In this document: one piece after another, positions 1 to 9,477 of the stretch | Layout of the letters: each line of letters starts with the position of its first letter | Numbering within the stretch: the first letter of the stretch is position 1 | Notes under the pieces: model-generated | Databases searched by the model: none | What the model was told of the DNA's origin: nothing | What the model saw: the letters and a program-made list of their open reading frames with translations, nothing else | Assembly: GCF_029714205.1 (NCBI RefSeq) | Contig: NZ_CP121649.1 | Span: 1 to 57,931 of the forward strand | Source of the DNA: Methylobacterium sp. CB376 | GTDB lineage: Bacteria > Pseudomonadota > Alphaproteobacteria > Rhizobiales > Beijerinckiaceae | Length of the DNA stretch: 57,931 nucleotides | Direction of reading: 5' to 3' | Position numbers and translations under genes: made by a program

Positions 1-672
1 ATGAAGACGCTTGCCATCATTTCCCAGAAAGGCGGCGTCGGAAAAACGACGCTCGCGACCGCCCTCGCTGTCGAGGCGGGCCGTGCCGGCAAAAGCACCG
101 TCGTCTTCGATCTTGATCCTCAGGCAAGCGCGTCGTTCTGGAAGGACACCCGCAAGGACGAACTGGTCGCCATGACCGCCATTCCGGCCGCACGCCTGGG
201 CCATGTGATCAAGGCGGCCGATGCGGCTGGCTGTGATTTCGCCATCGTCGACACCCCGCCGTTCTCGAAGGACATCGCCTATGAGGCCGCTCAGCACGCC
301 GACTTCGTGCTGATCCCTACTCGGCCGGCTGTGCTCGACGTGATGGCGACCAACAAGACGATCGAGCTGTTGCGCCACTACGGCAAACCATCCGCCGTGA
401 TCCTCACCTTCTGCCCGCCGATCGGCCGTGAGGTCGACGACTCCGTGGAGGCGGTCAACGCGCTTGGAGCCCGTATCTGCCCGGTGCGGATCGGCAACCG
501 CATCGCATTCAGTCGCGCACAGCAGACCGGCCAGGTTGCCCAGGAGATTGAACCCGAGGGCAAGGCGGCGCAGGAAATCCAGCGCCTATACTCGTATGTG
601 TGTATGCACTTAAACAACTCGGAGAGGAGCACGGCTGATGGCCGGAAACGCGTTTCAAGCCATACTGGATAA
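1..672 (+). CDS. parA: ParA-family partition ATPase
   Basis: This 223-residue protein is a MinD/ParA-type ATPase. The deviant Walker A KGGVGKTT lies at residues 10-17, the DLDPQ switch near 37-41 and the Walker B AIVDTPP near 81-87. Proteins of this family bind DNA non-specifically with ATP and move plasmid copies apart together with a DNA-binding partner. The next gene overlaps its 3' end by 35 bases and repA follows, so the three probably form one partition/replication operon. The length is typical of small ParAs without an N-terminal HTH. The ATG is the first base of the window; if the replicon is circular, its promoter region is 57840-57931. Confidence 0.93.
   Translation: MKTLAIISQKGGVGKTTLATALAVEAGRAGKSTVVFDLDPQASASFWKDTRKDELVAMTAIPAARLGHVIKAADAAGCDFAIVDTPPFSKDIAYEAAQHADFVLIPTRPAVLDVMATNKTIELLRHYGKPSAVILTFCPPIGREVDDSVEAVNALGARICPVRIGNRIAFSRAQQTGQVAQEIEPEGKAAQEIQRLYSYVCMHLNNSERSTADGRKRVSSHTG
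593..609 (+). promoter_or_regulatory. Second copy of the partition motif, before the RHH gene
   Basis: The sequence holds CGTATG followed by the core GTGTATGCAC (600-609). It lies inside the 3' end of parA, 28 bases before the start of the ribbon-helix-helix gene. The half-motifs are in a different order from the copies at 998 and 57845. Confidence 0.35.
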
Positions 673-988
673 GGCGGCACGCGAGCCCGCGCCGGAACCC
701 GAGCGTAAGCCTGCGGCGCGGCGCGCGCCCAAGCCTGCGAACCGATCGGCTGAGCCGGCCCCTGCCCCGGCTCCCGAGGCCAAGAAGTTTCATCGTCCGT
801 CGCGGGACAACCGGCGCTTCGTGGGTGGCCACTTCGAGCCGGCCGTGGGCAAGCAGCTGCGCATGATCGCGGTCGAGGACGACACGACCGTGCAGGCTCT
901 CCTGGAGGAGGCTTTGGACCTCCTGTTCGTGAAGAAGGGCCGGCAGAAAATCGCCGACCTGGCTCCACGCACCGATATTGGTATGTAG
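638..988 (+). CDS. Ribbon-helix-helix partition partner (ParB-like)
   Basis: This 116-residue protein has a low-complexity Ala/Pro/Lys/Arg tail (about residues 14-50) followed by a compact C-terminal domain (about 62-102: VGGHFEP strand, then two helices ending EALDLLF). That is the layout of RHH DNA-binding partners of small ParAs. The start overlaps parA and is preceded by GGAGAGGAG, a strong ribosome-binding site. It probably binds the repeated GTGTATGCAC motif and autoregulates the operon. It is not a classical ParB with an HTH and CTPase domain. The family is inferred from fold pattern and context. Confidence 0.75.
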   Translation: MAGNAFQAILDKAAREPAPEPERKPAARRAPKPANRSAEPAPAPAPEAKKFHRPSRDNRRFVGGHFEPAVGKQLRMIAVEDDTTVQALLEEALDLLFVKKGRQKIADLAPRTDIGM

Positions 989-997
989 CCACAGGGG

Positions 998-1012
998 CAT
1001 ACGTGCATACAC
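998..1012 (-). promoter_or_regulatory. Inverted copy of the partition motif before repA
   Basis: CATACGTGCATACAC is the exact reverse complement of the 15-mer at 57845-57859. It fills most of the 28-base gap between the RHH gene and repA. A further GTATG at 981-985 makes an inverted pair with CATAC here. It could couple copy control to partition. Confidence 0.45.
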
Positions 1013-1016
1013 CAAA

Positions 1017-2162
1017 ATGACGCGGCGGCAGTACATCGATCGGCAGTTTGACCTCTTCCTGCCCTACATCTCCGATCTGCCGCTGCGCGATCAGCGGGAG
1101 ACGATGGAGCGGCCGTTCTTCAGCCTGTCGAAGAACAAACGGCTCAAGCCGATCGAGTACACCAGCCCAGACGGCAAGGTGTTCGTTAGCGTCTACCCGA
1201 ACGAGAAGTTCGGCATGGCGACGATCTGGGATGCAGACGTGCTCATATGGGCTGCATCGACGCTCTCACGGCTCAAGAAGGCCGGGATCAACGACATTCC
1301 CCGCACGCTGCATTGCCAGCCCTACGACATTCTCAAGACCATCGGCCGCGCGACCGGCGGCCAGGAGTACAGGCTGTTGCGCGAAGCGCTCGGCCGCCTC
1401 CAATCGACGACGATCATCACCAACATCCGCGCCGAGCGTACCAAGACCAAGAAGCGGCAGTTTTCCTGGATCGAGTCCTTCACGGATCTGGTCGACGAGG
1501 AGACGCAGCAGAGCCGCGGCATGAGCATCACGCTTGCCGACTGGTTCTATGAGGGCGTGGTGATGGACGGGGGCATCCTGTCGATCGACCCGGCTTATTT
1601 CACGATCAGCGGCGGCCGTGAGCGGTGGCTTTACCGCGTCGCCCGCAAGCACGCCGGCGGCGCCAACGCCGAGGGCTTCGCGATCCCGCTGCGCACCCTG
1701 TTCGAGAAGTCCGGCGCCGAAGGCGAATACCGGCGGTTCAAGTTCGAGCTGCAGGCGATCGTTCGCCGCAACAACGTGCCCGAGTTCGTGTTCCGCCTCG
1801 AGGAGGACGAGCGGGGAGGGGAGCCGCTTCTGCGTATGGTGCGCCGCGACCTGATCGGCGACATCGCGGACATGCCCAAAGCCCCCCGGCGCCGGAAGGC
1901 GAAGACGCCGGCTACGTCCCCTGCACCTAGCGTATCCAAAGGCCATGTGGCGGCCAGCCTGCCCCTGTTCCAGGCGATCACGGACGAGACGATCGCAAGC
2001 GTGCGGCGCGATTTTCCGGGTTGGGATGTGTATGCCCTCAAGGGCGACTTCGATGCCTGGATCGCAGAGAACCCGTCAAAGCTGCCGGACGACTACAACG
2101 CGGCTTTCTATGGTTTCGTGAAACGCTACCACGCCCGCAATCGCCATCAGCTGCGCGGCTGA
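1017..2162 (+). CDS. repA: Plasmid replication initiator protein RepA (RPA family)
   Basis: This is a 381-residue initiator of the RPA family (replication initiator protein A). It is recognisable from the N-terminal block RRQYIDRQFDLFLPYISDLP, the segment ending KPIEYTSPDGKVFV, and the central winged-helix region with a DADVLIWAASTL segment. It would bind the iterons 125-230 bases downstream and open the origin. I chose the ATG at 1017, which begins where family similarity begins; an in-frame TTG at 978 would add 13 residues and overlap the RHH gene. The C-terminal domain (about residues 310-380) is a short globular tail after a basic Pro/Ala linker. The order parA, RHH, repA, iterons is usual for this plasmid class. 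Confidence 0.92.
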   Translation: MTRRQYIDRQFDLFLPYISDLPLRDQRETMERPFFSLSKNKRLKPIEYTSPDGKVFVSVYPNEKFGMATIWDADVLIWAASTLSRLKKAGINDIPRTLHCQPYDILKTIGRATGGQEYRLLREALGRLQSTTIITNIRAERTKTKKRQFSWIESFTDLVDEETQQSRGMSITLADWFYEGVVMDGGILSIDPAYFTISGGRERWLYRVARKHAGGANAEGFAIPLRTLFEKSGAEGEYRRFKFELQAIVRRNNVPEFVFRLEEDERGGEPLLRMVRRDLIGDIADMPKAPRRRKAKTPATSPAPSVSKGHVAASLPLFQAITDETIASVRRDFPGWDVYALKGDFDAWIAENPSKLPDDYNAAFYGFVKRYHARNRHQLRG

Positions 2163-2166
2163 TCCC

Positions 2167-2181
2167 GTTCCCGATATCCCG
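2167..2181 (-). repeat. Degenerate inverted iteron
   Basis: GTTCCCGATATCCCG matches the reverse complement of the iteron at 13 of 15 positions. It lies immediately after the repA stop, in opposite orientation to the five-copy array. Confidence 0.45.
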
Positions 2182-2287
2182 ACAGGCGCGTCCGCCTGGG
2201 CAGCAGAACGAATCGCTAAGCGCCTGCATCCCTTACAATATTACATATTGTCATGTCTGGGGACGACGAGTCACGCACCCGCGCTAT

Positions 2288-2390
2288 CGGGAGATCAGGA
2301 ACGCTCTTCGGGAGATCAGGAACGGATCGACGGGAGATCAGGAACGCTAAGTTCGGGAGATCAGGAACAAACCGTCGGGAGATCAGGAAC
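2288..2390 (+). repeat. Iteron array of the plasmid origin (5 copies)
   Basis: Five exact copies of CGGGAGATCAGGAAC start at 2288, 2309, 2331, 2354 and 2376. The 21-23-base period puts them on one face of the helix about two turns apart. These are the expected RepA-binding sites for replication start and copy control. Confidence 0.93.
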
Positions 2391-2445
2391 GAAGCGGCCG
2401 CACAAGCAGCTGTAAAATAAGGACGATTCAGCGCGAATCAGCTCC

Positions 2446-2481
2446 TTAACTCTTTAACTGATTCATATTTAACTCTTTAAC
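2446..2481 (+). other. AT-rich unwinding element with 13-mer direct repeats
   Basis: TTAACTCTTTAAC occurs at 2446-2458 and 2469-2481 in the most AT-rich part of the origin, directly after the iterons. Repeated AT-rich 13-mers next to iterons are the usual DNA unwinding element. I saw no clear DnaA box. Confidence 0.7.
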
Positions 2482-2512
2482 CCGCAAACCGGGCCCAAAC
2501 AGACCACGGTGC

Positions 2513-2527
2513 GTTCCTGATGTCCCG
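2513..2527 (-). repeat. Inverted iteron closing the origin
   Basis: GTTCCTGATGTCCCG is the reverse complement of the iteron with one mismatch. With the degenerate copy at 2167 it brackets the direct array and the AT-rich element. Confidence 0.6.
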
Positions 2528-3089
2528 AGAGATGCGGAATGGCCTACGGCCATGCTCTGTCGGTGTCGCTCGCAGAGGCGAGCGACAACATTCTTCCCGA
2601 CCAAGTGAAGGATGCCATCGTGCTCACTCCGGGGAAGCCCTCCCTGCGGCCACCCATCCGCTGCGCGGACGGGTCCCTGCGCCTCGGGATCGCGCTACGC
2701 GCGACAAGGGGCTTCCCCTACGCTGCGCGCGGCGGCCTGCCTGAAGGCAGGTCGGGACGAAGGAATGGTCAGATTCCCGCCTCCGGCGGGGTCGAACAAA
2801 GGAATTGGCTTGGCGGGGATGGAGCTGCCTCGCCGCTGAGCCCTACAGGAGGCCCGTGGAAGGGGTCCAACCCCTCGGAGGGGGGAGAGGACCAAAAAAC
2901 GATCCAGGCGCTTCAACGGCCACGCTAAGCCCGGGAAAGGGCTATCCGGAGTGACGCCATCGTCCGACCGTGATCGGAATGTCGGAATCGTATGGCCTGC
3001 GCAAATTCAGAATCTTGGGGTCAACGCGCGGGAAAACCTTGCCCAAGTGGTAACACCAGAGTCACCATCGGCGCCTGGACGATCCACCG
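2528..3089. other. Origin-proximal stretch without a supported gene
   Basis: It contains a perfect 10-bp stem with an AGAG loop (TGTCGCTCGC 2564-2573 with GCGAGCGACA 2578-2587) and smaller hairpins near 2735-2790. There is no T-run after the large stem, so it is not a standard terminator; a single-strand initiation site or structured RNA is possible. Reading frames here lack recognisable protein features. Confidence 0.5.
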
Positions 3090-3290
3090 ATGCCGCTGAC
3101 ACGCACATTCAAGAAAACCATTCAAGCCCGCGCCGAGCGCGATGCCGCCTTCCGCGAAAACCTTCTCACCGAAGGCGTGCAGGCGCTTGTCGCCGGCGAC
3201 CTCGAGACAGGGAAATCTGTGATCCGCGACTACATCAACGCCACGATCGGCTTCGACCAGCTCGCTGCCGCGACAGGAACACCGTCCAAA
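3090..3290 (+). pseudogene. Truncated HTH antitoxin (addiction-module antidote)
   Basis: About 65 residues remain of a HigA-like antidote. The preserved blocks are RTFKKTIQARAERD, GVQALVAGDLETGKSVIRDYI and FDQLAAATGTPSKSL, the last being the HTH entry. The family is normally about 95-100 residues. The reading then runs into an IS3 fragment at about 3290 and the rest of the HTH is lost. No intact toxin partner is visible upstream. Confidence 0.7.
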
Positions 3291-3620
3291 AGCCTAAAGC
3301 CGTGGCCCGCTTCAGGATCTCGCGTTCCTGGCGCAACACCTCGTTCTCCCGCCGCAGCCGCTTCAGCTCGGCGGCCATGTCCTCCTGGCGGTCGGAGGGC
3401 GGCGCCTCCATCTCGCGATCGCGCTGTCCGTCGATCCAGTGGCGCAACGTCGAGAGGCCGATGCCGAGATCCTCGGCGACCTCTCGGCGGCTGCGCCCGC
3501 TCGTGTGAGCAAGGCGCACGGCTTCGGCGCGAAACTCAGGGGTGAAGCGCTTCTTCGGTTCTCGCATCGGGAACCTCCTCCCTCACGGAAAGAGCTCTCC
3601 ACTTTCCCGAAGCAAGTCCA
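3291..3620 (-). mobile_element. IS3-family remnant (left end and orfA)
   Basis: A complete orfA start (ATG at 3565-3567, minus strand) is preceded by a plausible left end beginning TGGACTTGC at 3620. The product keeps the IS3 OrfA HTH (KKRFTPEFRAEAVRLA, then RREVAEDLGIGLSTLRHWI) and the leucine-zipper-like tail up to REILKRATA. orfB and the right end are missing. The fragment truncates the antitoxin on one side and a hypothetical gene on the other, so it is the scar of insertion followed by deletion. Confidence 0.75.
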
Positions 3621-4060
3621 ATCGGCGTCTCGCGCTGGGAGCGGTAGCCGAGCCTGTGAGCCTGACGCGACGCGAAGGTCAGGGCACCGCCCGGGAGATA
3701 AAGCTTGGCGACCCGCGCGCCGGTGCGGGGGCATATGAACCACCAGCGCCGCCCGCCGAAGGGCTGGGTCGTGGTGGTGAGCTCGATCCAGTCGTCCGAG
3801 TGGCGCTTCTCGCTGTTCGAGCGCGTGGTGGTGAAGTGCAGGCGCAGGCGGCCGTGTTCGGCGCCGAGATGGGCCTCGTAGGCGATGGAGGCGAGTTGGG
3901 CGCCGGTGCGGGTGTTGGTCCAGGTCAGGGTGCCGGCTCGGCTCTGGCCCGGTCGGCAGATACCGTCGCGCAAGAGCTTGCCGAGGGTGAGGGTCAGCCC
4001 GCTCTCGACGGTTGGCCGACCACCCCATTGTCCGCTTCCGACGCCGCCCATTTTCCGCAT
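3617..4060 (-). pseudogene. Conserved hypothetical protein, 3' end cut by IS3
   Basis: About 148 residues begin MRKMGGVGSGQWGGRPTVES and end near SQRETP at the IS3 left end. The Gly-rich N-terminus and the motif QPFGGRRWWFICPRTG followed by RVAKLYLPGG match a hypothetical family often seen on rhizobial and Methylobacterium replicons. The Trp-rich ICPRTG segment resembles half of a zinc ribbon. The function is unknown. An alternative start is the Met at 4051. Confidence 0.6.
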
Positions 4061-4176
4061 TCGCCTTTCTGGATTTTCCGAAATCTCGTGTGAATTTTGG
4101 TTGTTTTCAGCCGCCGGCCGGGTGGGTGGGCAGGCCCAAGCGAGAGGGCTCTTCTTGAACGGGGAGGCGCCGCCAA

Positions 4177-4420
4177 TTACGCACTCGACCGTGTGCGGCG
4201 ACCGAGGCCGATGCTCTTGGCGAGCTCGGAGCGCTGGGCGGCGTAGTTCGCCGCTACCATCGGGTAGTCCGACGGCAGACCCCACTTCACCCGGGTACTG
4301 CTCGGGCGTGAGGCCGCGCGTGTTCAGGTGGCGCCTGAGCGACTTGTAGGGCTTGCCGTCCTCCAGGCTGATGATCGCGTCCGGCGTCACCGTCTTCTCG
4401 ACCTGAACCGCCCCGGTTTT
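4177..4420 (-). pseudogene. MucR/Ros-family regulator fragment with frameshift
   Basis: The reading VEKTVTPDAIISLEDGKPYK continuing LRRHLNTRGLTPEQY is the core of the MucR/Ros zinc-finger regulators. After EQY one extra C (the CCCGGG at about 4289-4294) shifts the frame; correcting it restores the expected GLPSDYPM-like tail and a stop at 4177-4179. The N-terminal third is also missing. It is therefore a dead fragment. Intact family members control exopolysaccharide and motility genes. Confidence 0.7.
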
Positions 4421-4488
4421 TCCGGCAACTGTAATCAGGCGGCAGCTGCCCCGGCGCGGATGTCGCGCGTCGGCTTCCCGCCCGCGGG

Positions 4489-5604
<1,116 letters not shown>

Positions 5605-5886
5605 GGAAGATCTTCTCGTGCGAGTGTGGGTGGGAATGCCGGGCGTGTCGCAAAATTCGAGGACTGGCCCGTCGTATCGACCTGCGGCAATCGGGCTTGA
5701 TTCAGATCATGGCCCGACGGCCAGCGCTCCGCGGCCTCTGGAGAGGACTGGCCCGGGAGAGCGCCGCGATGGGTGGCGCGGGCAATCCCGCGGCAAGGGC
5801 CGAGTCTATTTGTCTGGCTATTCGCAGCCACGACAACCTTGAGCGCTCCGGGTTAGGCTGCTGCAGCAGGGAGGCGCTCTCAGAGT

Positions 5887-6285
5887 TCAGGGGGCGCCAC
5901 CCCGTCCGCCGCCGCCGCCGGGGCCACCAATCCCGCCGCGGACACCGTCACCGCCGCCGCCGCCGGGGCCACCAATCCCGCCGCGGATACCGTTACCGCC
6001 GCCGCCGCCGGGGCCACCAATCCCGCCGCGGACACCGTCACCGCCGCCGCCGCCGGGGCCACCAATCCCGCCGCGGATACCGTTACCGCCGCCGCCGCCG
6101 GGGCCACCAATCCCGCCGCGGACACCGTCACCGCCGCCGCCGCCGGGGCCACCAATCCCGCCGCGGATACCGTTACCGCCGCCGCCGCCGGGGCCACCAA
6201 TCCCGCCCTGACCGACGGCGAAAGCCTGCTGAGAGATGGCGAACATGCCGACTGCTGATATGGTCATTATTATCAACTTCTTCAT
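5887..6285 (-). CDS. Secreted glycine-rich repeat protein
   Basis: A 132-residue protein starts with a clear signal peptide (MKKLIIMTISAVGMF to AFA, residues 1-23) after a good Shine-Dalgarno GGAG. The mature part is almost only 15-residue repeats of the form GGIGGPGGGGG + NGIR or DGVR. The two variants alternate strictly for six units, then a shortened seventh unit ends in RGGAP. Such a Gly/Pro polymer has no enzymatic fold; an extracellular matrix, wall-associated or disordered adhesive role is possible. I chose the Met at 6285 rather than the longer open frame because it gives the signal peptide and the RBS. Confidence 0.7.
   Translation of the reverse strand: MKKLIIMTISAVGMFAISQQAFAVGQGGIGGPGGGGGNGIRGGIGGPGGGGGDGVRGGIGGPGGGGGNGIRGGIGGPGGGGGDGVRGGIGGPGGGGGNGIRGGIGGPGGGGGDGVRGGIGGPGGGGGRGGAP
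5898..6212. repeat. 45-bp tandem repeat in two alternating variants
   Basis: Seven units of 45 bp alternate between GGACACCGTCACC and GGATACCGTTACC cores, so the true period is 90 bp. All six frames stay open through it, which produces spurious overlapping reading frames. Confidence 0.85.
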
Positions 6286-6397
6286 GGTGCTCTCCACTCT
6301 TCGTAAGCGTGAACGCCTATCTGCTTGCGGGGGGCTCACTATTTTAGACCCCAGCCGATCTTCACTTCTTTCAGGCGAGTCATTTCGACCTGAAACA

Positions 6398-6870
6398 GCC
6401 GCCGCACTCGATAGCCAGAGCGTCAAGACGACCGCGAGCGGCGGCCCACGCCGCTATGACGCGGGAAAGAAGATGTCCTTCGACAAACTCAGGATGAGGG
6501 GGCCGCAAGCGTCAGGCCCTGGTGGACACGGACGGCCGCGCCCTTGTGCTGGAGCCGCCGCCCGCAGACGTTCAGGATCGCGATGGCGCTGGACCGGTGC
6601 TGCGCCTGTCGCGCCGCTTGTTCCCGTTCATCGCTACGGCGTTTGCCGACACGGGCTACGCTGGTGACGCGCCGGCCAGCGCCACGATCATCACCGTCGA
6701 GATCGTGCGCAAGCCGTCTGGGCAGGTCGGTTTCGCCGTGCAGCCCCGCAGGTGGGTTGTGGAACGCTTCTTCGCCTGGATCAGCCGCAACCGGCGCCTT
6801 TGGAAGGATCCTGAGGCGCCCCTCGCCTGGACCAAGGCCTTCTTCTGCGCCACTGCTGTCATGATCCTAG
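6398..6870 (+). pseudogene. IS5-family transposase C-terminal remnant
   Basis: The readings DSQSVKTTASGGPRRYDAGKK and, in another frame, VDTDGRALVLEPP, ADTGYAG and RRWVVERFFAWISRNRRLWK are the second half of an IS5-type DDE transposase. A short foreign insertion at about 6475-6500 (CCTTCGACAAACTCAGGATG) breaks it. The N-terminus is missing, and the 3' end is cut at 6871 by the start of a large inverted repeat. Confidence 0.75.
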
Positions 6871-6871
6871 T

Positions 6872-7505
6872 CGAGCCGGCTCCGAGAATCATATGTTTCA
6901 CGCGCGTCTCATGGTGCGCCCGATACCCGTGCGTCCACATCTGCTCTTCTCTCCTTTGGATTGTTAACTATATTATAGGTTGCGCCATTTGATTGGGGTC
7001 TTGGTCTTGGTCTTCGTCTTGGTCGTAATTCCTGTACTGATTTTCGGTGTCAAAGTCTTTCTCGTACCTTAGCCTCTGGCATTTCTCGTAGTCTAGCCTC
7101 AGGCAGGAGCTACCGATCTCGCCGGTATATTCGTGTCTTGAACTATTATGCGAGCGCCCATGAAGAGTGCCCGCCATAGCTGCCGAATAGGCTATCACAG
7201 CGCTCACAGCAACAATTGAACCCAGAGCCACCTTCTTCATATCGCAGTTTTTCATCATTATGCTCCATATTTTCTCAGCACCTGTTGGCTGTAGAGCTAT
7301 CAGCGTTCTGGCGACAGGATGAAATCACATGCGCAGCAACAGATTTTATTCATGCGTCAGCATGCTGGACAAATTGTTATGATGTCAAGTAGGTATAATC
7401 AGATTTTTTGGGGAATTTTCTCTATGTAAGAATTTGGCGGCGGAAATCAAAGCTTGGACAGAAGGTGTAGATTTGCCTTGTCAAAAGCAGGATGTCCCAG
7501 GACAA
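6872..7505. repeat. Large inverted repeat, left arm (634 bp)
   Basis: Nearly identical in reverse complement to 10583-11240. The whole length difference of 24 bp is one extra 8-codon unit in the small gene of the right arm. The arm carries a secreted-protein gene and its upstream region. Flanking sequences differ, so this is a recent inverted duplication. Confidence 0.9.
6968..7258 (-). CDS. Small secreted Asp/Gln-repeat protein, copy 1
   Basis: A 96-residue protein with a signal peptide (KKVALGSIVAVSAVIAYSA to AMA, about residues 8-29), a mature N-terminus containing SSCLRLDYEKCQRLRYEK with two cysteines, and a C-terminal acidic DQDEDQDQD tract. The family is not recognised. It is encoded inside the left arm of the inverted repeat, with RBS GGAG and an ATGATG start. 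It differs from the right-arm copy by lacking eight repeat residues and by the last residue. The acidic tail might bind cations. Confidence 0.65.
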   Translation of the reverse strand: MMKNCDMKKVALGSIVAVSAVIAYSAAMAGTLHGRSHNSSRHEYTGEIGSSCLRLDYEKCQRLRYEKDFDTENQYRNYDQDEDQDQDPNQMAQPII

Positions 7506-7529
7506 GAGAGCTTCACCAAGCTAACGTTG

Positions 7530-7997
7530 GGCCCAGGTGAAGAACGCGATCGGCGGGCGCCTCAGCGTCTCGGCGCAGAGCGTCATGCGCTGGGTCAGGG
7601 ATCACGCCCGGGCATTGCCCCAAGCCGGAGCCGATCGGCCGGGCGGTCGTCGTCGAGATCGACAAGGTCTGGCTCTTCGTCAAAAAAAGACGCGCAAACT
7701 CTGGATCTGGAAGGCCCTCGAGCGCGCGACCGGCTGGAGCCCTGGGACGTGCGCCTGTTCTGCACCGACAACTATGCGCCCTACGCCGCCGCCCTGCCCG
7801 CGGGTCGGCATCACGTCGGCAAGGACCAGACGCAGCTTGTCGAGAGTAACAATGCCAGGCAACGGCACTGGTTCGCCCGCTTCCGCCGCCGCACTTGCGT
7901 CGTCTCCAAGTCGGTTGAGATGGTCGAGGCGACCATGGCGCTCTTCGCCTTCTACCACTGCAACGGGAGCGAACTCACCTCAGCATTAGTCGGGTGA
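7530..7997 (+). pseudogene. IS1-family transposase remnant
   Basis: Fragments in two frames match IS1 transposase: NAIGGRLSVSAQSVMRWVRD, KLWIWKALERATG, PWDVRLFCTDNYAPYAAALP, GRHHVGKDQT and RQRHWFARFRRRT followed by MVEATMALFAFYH. Frameshifts and a missing middle show it is dead. It begins just inside the left arm of the inverted repeat. Confidence 0.75.
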
Positions 7998-8059
7998 AAC
8001 CCTCGGACAAATGGCAGTATCCGACTACGCGTCTCGGCAATCCTGAATTTCCTCTTGCG

Positions 8060-8401
8060 TCGAAGGGGCGTCCACAGCGATGGGAAAGGACCTGACCAGC
8101 GCGTGGGCCGGCGAGGGCCAGGTCGCGACGTTCGTGGCCGTCCTGGCGTTCCTCGGAATCGCGAGTTCGCCCACTTTCGTGCGCGCCGCCCGAGGGCAAC
8201 GGCTGCGCCGAGCGCTTCATCCGCACGCTCAAGGAGAACCTGCCCTGGGTGGAGCGCTTCGGCACGGTCGAGGAGCTCCGCCGCGCGCTTCTGGTATTTC
8301 GTGAGACCGACAACGCGACCTGGCTGATCGAGCGCCGCGGTTTCCGACCACCGGCAGCCATTCGCGCCGCACAGCATTCATCCGCCGCCCTGGCAGCGTA
8401 G
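8060..8401 (+). pseudogene. Integrase-core transposase C-terminal remnant (IS3/IS481 type)
   Basis: AFLGIASSPTFVRA in one frame and PEGNGCAERFIRTLKENLPW with LVFRETDNATWLIERRG in another are the end of an rve-type transposase, including the Glu of the DDE triad. A frameshift near 8187 separates the parts. It stops at 8399-8401. Confidence 0.7.
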
Positions 8402-8431
8402 GCCCCAAATCGGGGTCTCATACCGACGCGC

Positions 8432-8906
8432 TTATGAATTGATTTGTTGCAGGTAGGGATAGGCGCAGAGGGACTTGATGCGTCCGGTCTCTGCCGCGAG
8501 CGCATTCCAGGCCCGGCAGCACGCCTCGACCACGGCCTTGTAGTCAGCCAGGAGCCGATGAGAGAGGGAGCGCTCGCGTAGGTAGAGCCAGACGCGCTCG
8601 ACCGGGTTCAACTCCGGGCTGTAAGGCGGCAGCGGCACGAAGGTGAGGTTGGGCGGGAGCGTGACCGCGCGCGGGTCGTGCCAGCCCGGCCAGCCCCTCG
8701 GCGTTGAACCGGATCACCGCGTCGCGCAGAGCTTGGCGCTCCATGCCGGCCGCCCGGGCCGCGTCGGCACGGCTCATGCCCTCCAGCGCGTTGGCCACGG
8801 CCAGGAGGCGCTGCATCGTGCGGCGGCGGGGCTCGCGCCGGGCCAAGCGACGCAACTCAGCGGGGCTCGCGAGATCGGTGCGGATCGTCAGGCCCGGTCG
8901 TGCCAT
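8432..8906 (-). pseudogene. IS630-family transposase with internal deletion
   Basis: An intact N-terminal HTH (MARPGLTIRTDLASPAELRR, then SRADAARAAGMERQALRDAV) is joined out of frame to the C-terminal catalytic end LPPYSPELNPVERVWLYLRE. The middle with the first two catalytic Asp residues is gone (junction about 8640-8690). Confidence 0.75.
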
Positions 8907-9477
8907 CGCGGCCTCCTGCTGCACAGGCAGCAGGCCAGCACAGACGCGCCTCACAACCAACTCACGTTCGAGTCACCGACAAAGCGCGGCGGTATCACAA
9001 ACCGCGGGCGGTACACTTGCGGCCTATCACCGGCCTATCACCTTCCTGTCAGCATCGGAGCCGCACCCGCTCTGCGGCGCGTCGCGCTTCACCGATTGTG
9101 CATCGACGATCGCGAGAGTTGGGCTGTCTTCTCTCCCCGCTTTTTCTCAATAGCGCATCACCAGATGATGGGTAACCCGCTCCAGGCCGCCACTATCGGT
9201 CAGTACGCGCCAGCAATCGAAAGAGATGCTCGCGGCGGAAAATCCCTTAGAATCGTATTGTAATCTCTTCAGCACCTCATGCAGCCTTTTTCCATAGAAC
9301 ACGCATGGGTTTCCCAGTATTCCTCTTGATAAACATCTCGCTTCAGGTCAGGGTGTACACTGACCAATCCTGATAGATGCCGGGAGCGGTCTGACACAAG
9401 GGGCATGCAATGTCGCGTGCCCCAGTCGCGAGTGGGCGCAGACCAGTCTAATCGAAACTGGTCGCGATCCTCTCCGC
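8907..9477. other. Stretch without a supported gene
   Basis: No convincing coding frame. A near-palindrome GGTCAGGGTGTACACTGACC at 9346-9365 could be an operator for the gene at 9478. Confidence 0.45.

Noticed and set aside
2288..2390. CRISPR-like spaced repeats
   Set aside because: The spacers are only 6-8 bases and repeats lie by repA; these are iterons.
5697..6347. Long open frames on both strands through the 45-bp repeat
   Set aside because: The repeat lacks stops in every frame; only the minus-strand frame with signal peptide and RBS is supported.
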